The notes below the pieces were generated by a model. The model was given only the letters and a program-made list of their open reading frames with translations, ran no database searches and was not told where the DNA came from. DNA of 64,000 nucleotides from Alloboseaceae bacterium BT-24-1 (GTDB taxonomy: Bacteria; Pseudomonadota; Alphaproteobacteria; Rhizobiales; Beijerinckiaceae), in contig JAOYTL010000003.1 of assembly GCA_025846845.1 (NCBI GenBank), positions 372,001-436,000 of the forward strand, written 5' to 3'. Shown piece after piece: positions 41,878 to 49,589 of this stretch (positions are counted from its first letter, which is position 1; each line of letters starts with the position of its first letter). The position numbers were made by a program, and so were the translations under genes.

Positions 41878-42849
41878 CTAGACGACACCCAGCGCCAGCA
41901 GATCGTGGACATGGACGAGGCCGACCGGCTTCTCGTCCGCATCGGCGACGATCAGCGCAGTGACACGCAGCCGGTTGACCATCTCCAGCGCCTCGGCGGT
42001 GAGGGCATCCGGCGCGATCTTGCGCGGGTCCCTGGTCATGACATCGCGCGCCAGCCGCCCGCCCCAGCCGGCGCCGTGCTTGCGGCGCAGGTCGCCATCG
42101 GTGACGACACCGGTGAGCTTGCCGTCGGCATCGATGACGACGGCGCAGCCGAAGCCCTTGGCCGTGATCATCGCGACGACATCGGCCATCGCCGCGGTCT
42201 CGCCGACGACCGGCAGGCGCTCGCCGGAATGCATGATGGTCGCGACCGTCTTGAGCTGCGCGCCGAGCTTGCCGCCGGGGTGGTAGACGTAGAAGTCCTG
42301 GCGCGAGAAGCCGTGTGCTTCCAGCAAGGCGACGGCAAGCGCATCGCCGAGCGCCATCTGCATCGTCGTCGAGGTGGTCGGTGCGAGACCGTTCGGGCAG
42401 GCTTCCTCGGCTTTGGGCAGAACAAGCGCGATATCGGCCTCGCGGCCGAGCGCGCTGTCGCGATTGGCGGTGATCGCGATCAGCCCGACACGGAAGCGGC
42501 GGGTATAGCCGACGATCGCCGAGAGCTCGACCGCCTCGCCCGACCAGGACAGGGCGATGACGACGTCCTCAGGCTGGACCATGCCGAGGTCGCCATGGCT
42601 GGCCTCGGCCGGGTGGACGAAATAGGAGGGCGTGCCGGTCGAGGCGAGCGTCGCCGCAATCTTGCGGCCGACATGGCCGGATTTGCCCATGCCGGTGACG
42701 ATGACCCGGCCCGAGGCGGCACGAATCATCTCGACGGCAGCGGTGAAGGGTTCGGCTAAACCGTTGCCGATCGCTTCGTGCAGAGCATCGAGCCCGGCGC
42801 GTTCGGTGGCGATGGTCCGCAGGGCGGAGGCGCTGATGGTCGCGGTCAT
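41878..42849 (-). CDS. kdsD: Arabinose-5-phosphate isomerase (KdsD/KpsF/GutQ family)
   Basis: This enzyme converts ribulose-5-phosphate to arabinose-5-phosphate, the precursor of Kdo in lipopolysaccharide. The 323-residue protein has a SIS domain (GMGKSGHVGRKIAATLASTG, HPAEASHGDLGMV, LSWSGEAVEL) followed by two CBS domains (TIMHSGERLPVVGE and DVMTRDPRKIAPDA). ATG 42849 follows AGAGG at good spacing; an in-frame ATG 18 nt upstream lacks one. It is divergent from an outer-membrane barrel gene. Confidence 0.93.
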   Translation of the reverse strand: MTATISASALRTIATERAGLDALHEAIGNGLAEPFTAAVEMIRAASGRVIVTGMGKSGHVGRKIAATLASTGTPSYFVHPAEASHGDLGMVQPEDVVIALSWSGEAVELSAIVGYTRRFRVGLIAITANRDSALGREADIALVLPKAEEACPNGLAPTTSTTMQMALGDALAVALLEAHGFSRQDFYVYHPGGKLGAQLKTVATIMHSGERLPVVGETAAMADVVAMITAKGFGCAVVIDADGKLTGVVTDGDLRRKHGAGWGGRLARDVMTRDPRKIAPDALTAEALEMVNRLRVTALIVADADEKPVGLVHVHDLLALGVV

Positions 42850-42945
42850 GGAGCGCGCCTCTAGCATGGCGGGTGGGCGGCTGGCCACCGCTGCGCCAGC
42901 GTTGACGCAGCATTAACCCTCTTCGTTCTAACTCCATTAACCATG

Positions 42946-42966
42946 CGCGCGCCCTTCCGGCGCGCG
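42946..42966 (+). other. GC-rich hairpin in the 5' leader of the outer-membrane barrel gene
   Basis: CGCGCGCC-CTTCC-GGCGCGCG is a perfect 8-bp stem with a 5-nt loop, ending 7 nt before the TTG start at 42974. It lies just after two TTAAC half-sites (42913-42917 and 42937-42941). It could restrict ribosome access or mark a second, non-TTG start. Confidence 0.5.
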
Positions 42967-42973
42967 AGAGCCT

Positions 42974-44572
42974 TTGCCTCGCCGGAGCGTCGTCGCGCCA
43001 GTGTCCCGTTTCGCCAAGATCTGCTGGCTGGCTGGCGTCGCAGGCTGCGGCGTCGTTGCCGGGCTGACGACCTGGCCGGAGCAGGCGGCTGCCCAGACCT
43101 CCGACCGGCAGGCGACGTCATCAAACCGACCCGGCGCGCCGGCCTTGCGCACCGGCACTCCGAGCTATGTTGCGCAGACACAGGCGACCCAGACTTCGAC
43201 CGGTCGGAACCAGATCGCCTCTCCAGACGCGATTGACGAGCCTGCCGTCGCAACCCGTCGCCGCTCTGGCGCAATCTCCTCTGGTCAGCCGCCCCGCGCC
43301 AGCCAGCCGGTGCGGTCCTCGCGCTTGCGCGGCATCACCCAGCGCGATGTCCGCGCGCCGCAGCCGACGATAACCGCCCTGCCGCCGCCACTTCCGCCGG
43401 CGCCCGAGCCGCGCAAGCGCAAGCGGCCGGAGGAAGACCCCTACGCGCCGCTCGGCCTGCGCCTCGGCAATGTCATCCTGCGCCCGGCGATCACCGGCTC
43501 CGGCGGCTATGACAGCAATCCCTCGCGCGTATCCGGGGCGAGCAAGGGCTCGCTGTTCACCCGCACCGAGGGCGAGCTCGGCATCCAGTCCGACTGGAAC
43601 GTGCACGAGCTCACCGGCATGCTGCGCGGCGGCTACAGCCGCTATTATCGCGACGACACCGCCTCGCGCCCGGATGCGGAGGGCAACATGTCGCTGCGCC
43701 TCGACGCGACGCGCGACACTCGCATCCTGCTCGAATCGCGCCTGCGGCTCGATACGCAGCGGCCGGGCTCGCCCGATCTGTCCGCCGCCGTGCAGGGCCG
43801 GCCGATCACCTGGAACTATGGCGCCGCCGCCGGCGTCACCCATGACATCAACCGCCTGCAGTTCACCCTGCGGGGCGCGGTCGACCGGCAGGACTATGAG
43901 GACGCCGATCTCAGCAACGGGCGCAAACTGAGCCAGGCCGACCGCAACCAGACGCAATACGGCCTGCGCCTGCGCGCAGCCTATGAGGTGACACCCGGCT
44001 TCAAGCCTTTCGTCCAGGGCGAGGTCGATACCCGCCAGTTCGACGAGAAGGTCGATTCCAGCGGCTATATGCGCTCCTCCGATGGTTATACCGCCCGCGT
44101 CGGCTCGAGCTTCGAGATCAGCCGCCTGCTCACTGCCGAGGTCTCGGTCGGCTATCAGGACCGCAAATATGAGGATGGCCGGCTGAAGAACCTGCGCGGC
44201 ATCGTCGGCGACGCCGCGATCCTGTGGACGCCGACGCCGCTGACCACCGTGACATTGCGCGGCACCTCCGAGCTCGGCGACACCACCATCCCCGGTTCGA
44301 GCGGCACGACGGCACGGCGCGTCAATCTCGAAGTGGCGCATGCGCTACGGCGGAATATCACCGTCACCGGCTTCGCGGGCTATGGCCGCACCGAATATGA
44401 CGGCCAGGACCTGCGCGAGGACGTGTCGACCATCGGCGCCAGGCTCGAATACAAGCTGACCCGGACCTTCTCGGTCCGCGCCAGCTTCACCCATGAGCGC
44501 CTGAACTCGACCAACCAGGGCTCGGACTACACCGCCAACGTCGCGCAGGTGGGCCTGAGGGTGCAGTTCTGA
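42974..44572 (+). CDS. Putative outer-membrane beta-barrel protein (BBP2-type porin-like)
   Basis: This 532-residue protein has a signal peptide (AGVAGCGVVAGLTTWPEQAAA), a 120-residue disordered Pro/Arg/Thr-rich periplasmic stretch (PPPLPPAPEPRKRKRPEEDP), then a beta-barrel from about residue 155 (LGNVILRPAITGSGGYDSNPSR) of alternating amphipathic strands. It ends VGLRVQF with the terminal Phe used for BAM insertion. It resembles the BBP2 family often encoded near exopolysaccharide genes. The start is TTG 42974 (GTG 43001 is an alternative), both uncommon. It is divergent from kdsD. Channel specificity is unknown. Confidence 0.8.
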   Translation: MPRRSVVAPVSRFAKICWLAGVAGCGVVAGLTTWPEQAAAQTSDRQATSSNRPGAPALRTGTPSYVAQTQATQTSTGRNQIASPDAIDEPAVATRRRSGAISSGQPPRASQPVRSSRLRGITQRDVRAPQPTITALPPPLPPAPEPRKRKRPEEDPYAPLGLRLGNVILRPAITGSGGYDSNPSRVSGASKGSLFTRTEGELGIQSDWNVHELTGMLRGGYSRYYRDDTASRPDAEGNMSLRLDATRDTRILLESRLRLDTQRPGSPDLSAAVQGRPITWNYGAAAGVTHDINRLQFTLRGAVDRQDYEDADLSNGRKLSQADRNQTQYGLRLRAAYEVTPGFKPFVQGEVDTRQFDEKVDSSGYMRSSDGYTARVGSSFEISRLLTAEVSVGYQDRKYEDGRLKNLRGIVGDAAILWTPTPLTTVTLRGTSELGDTTIPGSSGTTARRVNLEVAHALRRNITVTGFAGYGRTEYDGQDLREDVSTIGARLEYKLTRTFSVRASFTHERLNSTNQGSDYTANVAQVGLRVQF

Positions 44573-44585
44573 CGGCGCGACCTAT

Positions 44586-44729
44586 CCCCTCTCCCCCTGC
44601 GGGAGAGGGTTAGGGTGAGGGGTCGCGCGACGCAGCGTCGGCTCGAAGCCCTGAACACTTCAGTACTTTCGGACCTGCGAGACCCCTCATCCGGCCCTAC
44701 GGGCCACCTTCTCCCGCAAGGGGAGAAGG
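44586..44729 (+). repeat. RIME-like palindromic repeat, copy 6
   Basis: It is 144 nt: CCCCTCTCCCC-CTG-CGGGAGAGGG at the left, CCTTCTCCC-GCAAG-GGGAGAAGG at the right, inner arms GGTGAGGGGTCGCGCGACGC and GACCTGCGAGACCCCTCATC. It sits between the convergent barrel gene and galU and may work as a bidirectional terminator. Confidence 0.85.
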
Positions 44730-44754
44730 GAGGAACGGGATGGCGGCGCTCTAA

Positions 44755-45633
44755 CTACCGCCCCAGCAGCCGCTCGATCTCAATCCGCAATTGCGGGCCG
44801 AGATCGCCGCGCTCCAGAGCATAGGCGACATTGGCGGAGAGGAAGCCGATCTTCGAGCCTGTATCGTAGATGTCGCCGTCGAAGCGCACCGCGAAGAACT
44901 TCTCGAGCTTTGCCAGGGCGATCATCGAATCGGTCAGCTGGATCTCGCCGCCCGCGCCCTTCTCCTGCCTGGCGAGCAGGTCGAAGATCGTCGGCTGCAG
45001 GATGTAGCGGCCGGTGATGTGCAGGTTCGACGGCGCCGTGCCTTTCGGCGGCTTCTCGACCATCCCGGTGATCTGCGAAACCTTCGCCTTGGCGTCATGC
45101 ACGCCGACGATGCCGTATTGATGGGTCTGGTCCTCAGGCACCGGCGCGACGGCGATGTGGTTGCCGCCATGCTCCGCATGGGCCTCGATCATCTCGGCGA
45201 GGCAGCCCTTGCCGCTGGTGTGGTGCAGCATGTCGGGCAGCAGTAGTGCGAACGGCTCGTCGCCGATGATGTCACGGGCGCACCAGACGGCGTGGCCGAG
45301 GCCGAGCGGCGCCTGCTGGCGGGTGAAGCTCGTGGCGCCGGCGGCCGGCAGATCGTGCTTGAGCGCCTCCAGCTCCTTGGTCTTGCCGCGCTTGGCCAAA
45401 GTGTCGTCGAGCTCGTAGGCCATGTCGAAATGGTCCTCGATCACGCCCTTGTTGCGGCCGGTGACGAAGACGAAATGCTCGATCCCGGCAGCGCGCGCCT
45501 CATCGACCACGTGCTGGACCACCGGCCGGTCGACAATGGTCAGCATCTCCTTCGGGATCGCCTTGGTGGCGGGCAGGAAACGGGTGCCGAGACCAGCGAC
45601 GGGAAAGACCGCCTTGCGGATTTTCTTGATCAT
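44755..45633 (-). CDS. galU: UTP--glucose-1-phosphate uridylyltransferase
   Basis: GalU makes UDP-glucose for cell-surface glycans and osmoregulated periplasmic glucans. The 292-residue sequence has the nucleotide-binding opening FPVAGLGTRFLPATKAIPKEML, the sugar-binding QQAPLGLGHAVWCA, and VEKPPKG with the catalytic-site Lys, ending with the usual YDTGSKIGFLSANVAYAL block. Length is normal. It is divergent from galE across 323 nt, and both supply UDP-sugars. Confidence 0.96.
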   Translation of the reverse strand: MIKKIRKAVFPVAGLGTRFLPATKAIPKEMLTIVDRPVVQHVVDEARAAGIEHFVFVTGRNKGVIEDHFDMAYELDDTLAKRGKTKELEALKHDLPAAGATSFTRQQAPLGLGHAVWCARDIIGDEPFALLLPDMLHHTSGKGCLAEMIEAHAEHGGNHIAVAPVPEDQTHQYGIVGVHDAKAKVSQITGMVEKPPKGTAPSNLHITGRYILQPTIFDLLARQEKGAGGEIQLTDSMIALAKLEKFFAVRFDGDIYDTGSKIGFLSANVAYALERGDLGPQLRIEIERLLGR

Positions 45634-45956
45634 ACGCGTCCATCTCGCGCGCTTGCCGCGCGCGCCTGCTGAAGATCGGAGGGCTTCGGGAGGAGCCGGC
45701 TTCGCCCGTTGATGCCGGTCTTGTTTAGGCTGACCCGCGATTCTGGCGAAAGCCGGGCCGGCCTCATTTTCAATTACCAGTCACGCCTTGCCGATACGTC
45801 AATGCTCTTGCTGTAGATTGCCGGATTTGCCGCCCTGGCCACCATTCTTGCATGGCTTCACTGAAGCGGCGCCTGAGAATAGCCATGTCGCGCCGACAGG
45901 CTGGTTCGAACTGTCGTGATTTCGGTTTATTCGGGTCACGTGACGAGGAGACGAAG
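45634..45956. other. Intergenic region between galU and galE
   Basis: This 323-nt divergent spacer must hold both promoters. On the minus strand a TTGACG (45802-45797) could be a -35 element for galU, but I see no convincing -10 at standard spacing. Nothing else stands out: no repeat copy, no strong hairpin and no plausible small gene. The in-frame extension upstream of galE lacks a ribosome site. Confidence 0.5.
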
Positions 45957-46946
45957 ATGGCGATTCTGGTTTCGGGCGGTGCCGGCTATATCGGCAGCCA
46001 CATGGTTCTCGAGCTGCTGGACCGTGGCGAGAAGGTCGTGGTGCTCGACGATCTCTCGACCGGCTTCTGGTGGGCGGTGCCGCAGGAAGCGACTCTCGTG
46101 CGCGGCGACATGGGCGATCAGGCCCTGGTCGAGCGCACCATCGCCGAGCACGGCATTACCGAAATCGCGCATTTCGCCGCCCGGATCGTCGTGCCGGACT
46201 CGGTATCAGACCCGCTCGGCTATTACCTCAACAACACCGTCAAGACGCGCGCGTTGCTGGAGAGCGCCGTGCGTGGCGGCGTCAAGCACGTGATCTTCTC
46301 CTCTACGGCCGCCGTTTATGGTGAGCCGCCGGTCTCGCCTGTGCCGGAGGAGATCGCGCTCAATCCGATCAACCCCTATGGCCGCTCCAAACTGATGAGC
46401 GAGTGGATGCTCGGCGACGTCGCCCGCGCCCATGGCCTGACCTATGTTGCGCTGCGCTATTTCAATGTTGCCGGCGCCGATCCACGCGGCCGCTCCGGCC
46501 AATCCAGCGCCAACGCGACACATCTGATCAAGGTCGCGAGCCAGGCCGCGCTCGGCCAGCGCGCCGGGCTCGACATCTTCGGCACCGATTATGCGACGCC
46601 GGACGGCACCTGCGTGCGCGACTACATCCACGTCACCGATCTCGCCCGCGCCCATCTTGCCGCGCTCGACCACCTGCGCGCCGGCGGCGAGAATCTGACG
46701 CTGAACTGCGGCTATGGCCGCGGCTATTCGGTCAAGGAAGTCGTCGAGGTGGTGAAGCAGGTCTCGGGCGTCGATTTCCCGGTCCGGCTTTCGCCGCGCC
46801 GCGACGGCGACCCGGCCGCGCTCGTCGCCAAGGCCGATCGCATCCGCAGCGAGCTCGGCTGGCAGCCGGAACATGACGATCTCACCGAGATCGTCACCCA
46901 GGCGCTGGCCTGGGAGGAGAGCCTGCGCAAGCGCAATGCGAGCTGA
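45957..46946 (+). CDS. galE: UDP-glucose 4-epimerase
   Basis: GalE interconverts UDP-glucose and UDP-galactose. The 329-residue SDR-fold protein opens with the NAD motif VSGGAGYIGSHMV, has the catalytic Ser/Thr in IFSSTAAVYGEP and the YxxxK pair Tyr141-Lys145 (NPYGRSKLMSEW), then the substrate stretch RYFNVAGADPRGRSGQ. ATG 45957 follows GAGGAGACGA and is preferred to an upstream in-frame start. It is divergent from galU. Confidence 0.95.
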   Translation: MAILVSGGAGYIGSHMVLELLDRGEKVVVLDDLSTGFWWAVPQEATLVRGDMGDQALVERTIAEHGITEIAHFAARIVVPDSVSDPLGYYLNNTVKTRALLESAVRGGVKHVIFSSTAAVYGEPPVSPVPEEIALNPINPYGRSKLMSEWMLGDVARAHGLTYVALRYFNVAGADPRGRSGQSSANATHLIKVASQAALGQRAGLDIFGTDYATPDGTCVRDYIHVTDLARAHLAALDHLRAGGENLTLNCGYGRGYSVKEVVEVVKQVSGVDFPVRLSPRRDGDPAALVAKADRIRSELGWQPEHDDLTEIVTQALAWEESLRKRNAS

Positions 46947-46967
46947 GCGACGGGATTTGGCGCAGCG

Positions 46968-46983
46968 TTAACCCATGGTTAAC
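46968..46983 (+). promoter_or_regulatory. CtrA binding site upstream of the lytic transglycosylase
   Basis: TTAACCCATGGTTAAC is a full match to the alphaproteobacterial CtrA consensus TTAA-N7-TTAAC. It lies 54 nt before the transglycosylase start and 22 nt after the galE stop, where CtrA could regulate the promoter in the cell cycle. Confidence 0.75.
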
Positions 46984-47036
46984 TTCGTTCGGGCGCTGTG
47001 GTGGATAGACACTGCGGCCGAGCCAGAGGAGCAACC

Positions 47037-48272
47037 ATGCGCCCCGTCACCGTTCTCGCCTTCGCTGCGGCGCTCGGCCTCGGGCCGGCGCTCGCGCAGA
47101 CGACGGGTTCGATCAACCCGGCGCGGGCGCAGACACCCAAGCCGGAAGCGCGCCCGGCCGCGCCGGGCTTCGACGGCTTCCTGCGGACGCTCTGGCCGAT
47201 GGCGCAGGCCCGCGGCATCTCGCGCCAGACCTTCGACCTTGCCTTCCAGGGCGTGACGCCCGATCCGTCGATCGTGGTATTGACGCAAAAGCAGTCGGAA
47301 TTCGTCGCGCCGATCTGGAGCTATCTCAACAGCGCTGTCGGCGGCGGCCGCATCTCGCGCGGCCGCGAGATGCTGGAGGCTCATGCCAGCGTGCTGGCCC
47401 AGGCCGAATCCCGCTATGGCGTACCCAAGGAGATCATCCTCGGCATCTGGGGGATGGAGACCAATTACGGCTCGTTCAAGGGCGACAAGGACGTGATCCG
47501 TTCGCTCGCGACGCTGGCGAGCATCCGCTATCGCGGCGACTTCTTCCGCGACGAATTGCTGACCGCGCTCGAACTGATCGAGAAGGGCCATGTCGAGCGC
47601 CGCGAATTGCGCGGCTCCTGGGCGGGGGCCATGGGCCACACCCAGTTCATGCCGTCGAGCTACATGAAGTACGCGGTCGATCAGACCGGCGACGGCCATG
47701 CCGATATCTGGACCTCGACCAGCGACGCCATCGCCTCGACCGCCAACTACCTCAAGGGCTATGGCTGGACCCCCGGCCTGCCCTGGGGCATCGAGGTCGA
47801 GGTGCCCGATGGCTTCGACCATAATCTCTATCGCGCCAGCTTCTCTTCCTTCCGCTCCGCCGGGGTGCGCCGCGCCGATGGCGGCTCGCTCCCCTCCTCC
47901 GGCGAGGCCAGGCTGTTCTATCCCGCCGGCCATACCGGCCCGGCCATGCTGCTGACTGCGAATTTCGACGTGATCAAGAAATACAACTCCTCCGACGCCT
48001 ACGCGCTCGCGGTTGGCCATCTCGGCGACAGGATCGTGGGGAAGCCAGCCTTGCAGGGCGAGTGGCCGGTGAAGGCGCCGCGACTCGACAAGGCCGGCAC
48101 CACCGACGTCCAGCGCCGGCTGAAGGCCCTCGGCCTCTACAGTCACGATGCCGACGGCCGCATCGGCACCGGCACGCGGGAAGCCGTCAGGCAGTACCAG
48201 TTGCGCGCCGGCATGCTCGCCGACGGCTACCCGACGCCAGCCCTGCTGGCGCGGATGAAGGCAGCACGCTGA
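47037..48272 (+). CDS. Lytic murein transglycosylase (MltB/SLT_2 family) with PG-binding domain
   Basis: This periplasmic enzyme cleaves glycan strands of peptidoglycan to 1,6-anhydro products. The 411-residue protein has a Sec signal (VTVLAFAAALGLGPALA), the family 3 lytic domain with catalytic Glu141 in IWGMETNYGSFKG, the GSWAGAMGHTQFMPSSYMKYA and DIWTSTSDAIASTANYL motifs, and a C-terminal PG_binding_1 domain (TTDVQRRLKALGLY onward). There is no lipobox, so it is soluble rather than lipidated like E. coli MltB. ATG 47037 follows GAGGAG. The CtrA site in front suggests a role in septation or polar growth. Confidence 0.93.
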   Translation: MRPVTVLAFAAALGLGPALAQTTGSINPARAQTPKPEARPAAPGFDGFLRTLWPMAQARGISRQTFDLAFQGVTPDPSIVVLTQKQSEFVAPIWSYLNSAVGGGRISRGREMLEAHASVLAQAESRYGVPKEIILGIWGMETNYGSFKGDKDVIRSLATLASIRYRGDFFRDELLTALELIEKGHVERRELRGSWAGAMGHTQFMPSSYMKYAVDQTGDGHADIWTSTSDAIASTANYLKGYGWTPGLPWGIEVEVPDGFDHNLYRASFSSFRSAGVRRADGGSLPSSGEARLFYPAGHTGPAMLLTANFDVIKKYNSSDAYALAVGHLGDRIVGKPALQGEWPVKAPRLDKAGTTDVQRRLKALGLYSHDADGRIGTGTREAVRQYQLRAGMLADGYPTPALLARMKAAR

Positions 48273-48340
48273 CGAAACGCGCGATCGCGACTATATTGCC
48301 TGGCGGCGCCACCCTCTGACCGGTGCCGATCGAGAGCACG

Positions 48341-49582
48341 ATGCGCACGCGTTCGCTCGTCATGGTTCTGGCCTCGGCCCTGCTCGTGCTCGTCACCGGC
48401 GGGCCGACCTCGATCGCCCAGAACCCGGTGCCGCCCGGCCGGATACCGCAGGCGCCGCAAGCCCGCAGCCTGTTCAACATGTTCTGGCAGATTCCGGAGC
48501 GGCCGACAGCCCAGCAACGGCAGCCACGCGAGCGCGTGGCGCCGGCCCAGCGCCGGACACCGACCCGCGTCGTCGTTCGTGACGATCCGATCATCCCGAA
48601 GGTCGACGTCAACCACCATGTGCTGGTGATCGGCGACACGCTGGCCGGGCAGATCGCCGAAGGGCTCGAGGACAGCCTCGGCGACCGTGCCGATGTCGCC
48701 GTGGTGAGCAAGGCCAAGGCCGATAGCGGGCTGGTCCGGACCGATTTCTACGATTGGCCGAAGGCGGCCGGCGAGCTGCTGGCGGCCGACGCCAAGGTCA
48801 TGGTCGGCATCGTCGTCCTCGGCCCGAACGATCGCCAGGTCATCCGCGAAGGAGAGGTCACGCACGAGCCTCTGAGCGAGCGCTGGCTCCAGCTCTACAA
48901 GGCCAGGATCGATACTGTCGCCTCCGCCTTCAGCGCAAAACGGGTGCCGCTGATCTGGGTCGGCGCGCCGCCGATGCAGAATCCCCGCCTGTCGGCCGAC
49001 CTGATCACGCTGAACGACCTCTTCCGCAAGGGCGTGGAAGCGGGCGGCGGCCAGTATGTCGACCTCTGGGCCGCATATGTCGACGGCGAGAACCGCTATA
49101 CCGCGACCGGACCGGACGTGAACGGGCAGATCGCCAAGCTCCGGCTCGGCGACGGCGTCCATTTCACCAAGGCGGGCGCCCGCAAGGCCGCGCATTTCGT
49201 CGACGTCGTCATTCGCCGCCTGCTCGAGGGTGCGCCGACGCAGAACGTCATCGCCCTGCCGACCTCGCCCGAGACCGGTGCACCGCTCGCACCCGACCTC
49301 CAGCCGGGCGGCGTCGAGCGCCTGATCGACCGGATGGTCAGCGGCCTGCCCGCCGATCTCCAGCTCGTCCCGGTCGCCCCGCCAAGGCCACTGGCCGGGC
49401 CGATTCTGCCCCTGACCGGCGCGATTGCCGGCAGCGGCGATACGGCACTGATCACCTCGGTTCAGGAGGCACGCGGGCGCGGCGATGTCGCAGCAGGGCT
49501 TGACCGCGTCTTCGGCCAGGGCATCGCGCCCGAGCCACGCCCCGGCCGCGCCGACGATTTCAGCTGGCCGCGGCCGAACTGA
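48341..49582 (+). CDS. DUF459 SGNH-fold protein with GDT in place of GDS
   Basis: A 413-residue secreted protein: signal peptide (SLVMVLASALLVLVTGG), a basic Pro/Arg-rich linker, an SGNH hydrolase fold, and a low-complexity C-terminal tail. Block I reads VIGDTLAGQIAEGL, with Thr100 where the nucleophilic Ser is expected. Block III has GPNDRQ, and block V keeps Asp271 and His274 (DGVHFTKAG). The family core SGLVRTDFYDWP identifies DUF459. DUF459 proteins are thought to act on envelope polymers. The Ser-to-Thr change could lower or abolish esterase activity. It follows the transglycosylase by 68 nt. Confidence 0.85.
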   Translation: MRTRSLVMVLASALLVLVTGGPTSIAQNPVPPGRIPQAPQARSLFNMFWQIPERPTAQQRQPRERVAPAQRRTPTRVVVRDDPIIPKVDVNHHVLVIGDTLAGQIAEGLEDSLGDRADVAVVSKAKADSGLVRTDFYDWPKAAGELLAADAKVMVGIVVLGPNDRQVIREGEVTHEPLSERWLQLYKARIDTVASAFSAKRVPLIWVGAPPMQNPRLSADLITLNDLFRKGVEAGGGQYVDLWAAYVDGENRYTATGPDVNGQIAKLRLGDGVHFTKAGARKAAHFVDVVIRRLLEGAPTQNVIALPTSPETGAPLAPDLQPGGVERLIDRMVSGLPADLQLVPVAPPRPLAGPILPLTGAIAGSGDTALITSVQEARGRGDVAAGLDRVFGQGIAPEPRPGRADDFSWPRPN

Positions 49583-49589
49583 AACACGC

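Noticed and set aside
42943..43236. A 97-codon ATG frame (MRAPFRRARAF) at the start of the barrel gene
   Set aside because: It runs in another frame, is nearly all basic, and competes with a frame that has a signal peptide and a beta-barrel with a terminal Phe.
9247..44729. CRISPR-like or direct-repeat array
   Set aside because: The repeats are scattered, palindromic and about 144 nt, with no regular short spacers and no cas genes.
45852..45956. Longer galE with 35 extra N-terminal residues
   Set aside because: The extension precedes the conserved NAD motif, has no family counterpart and lacks a ribosome site, while ATG 45957 has a good one.
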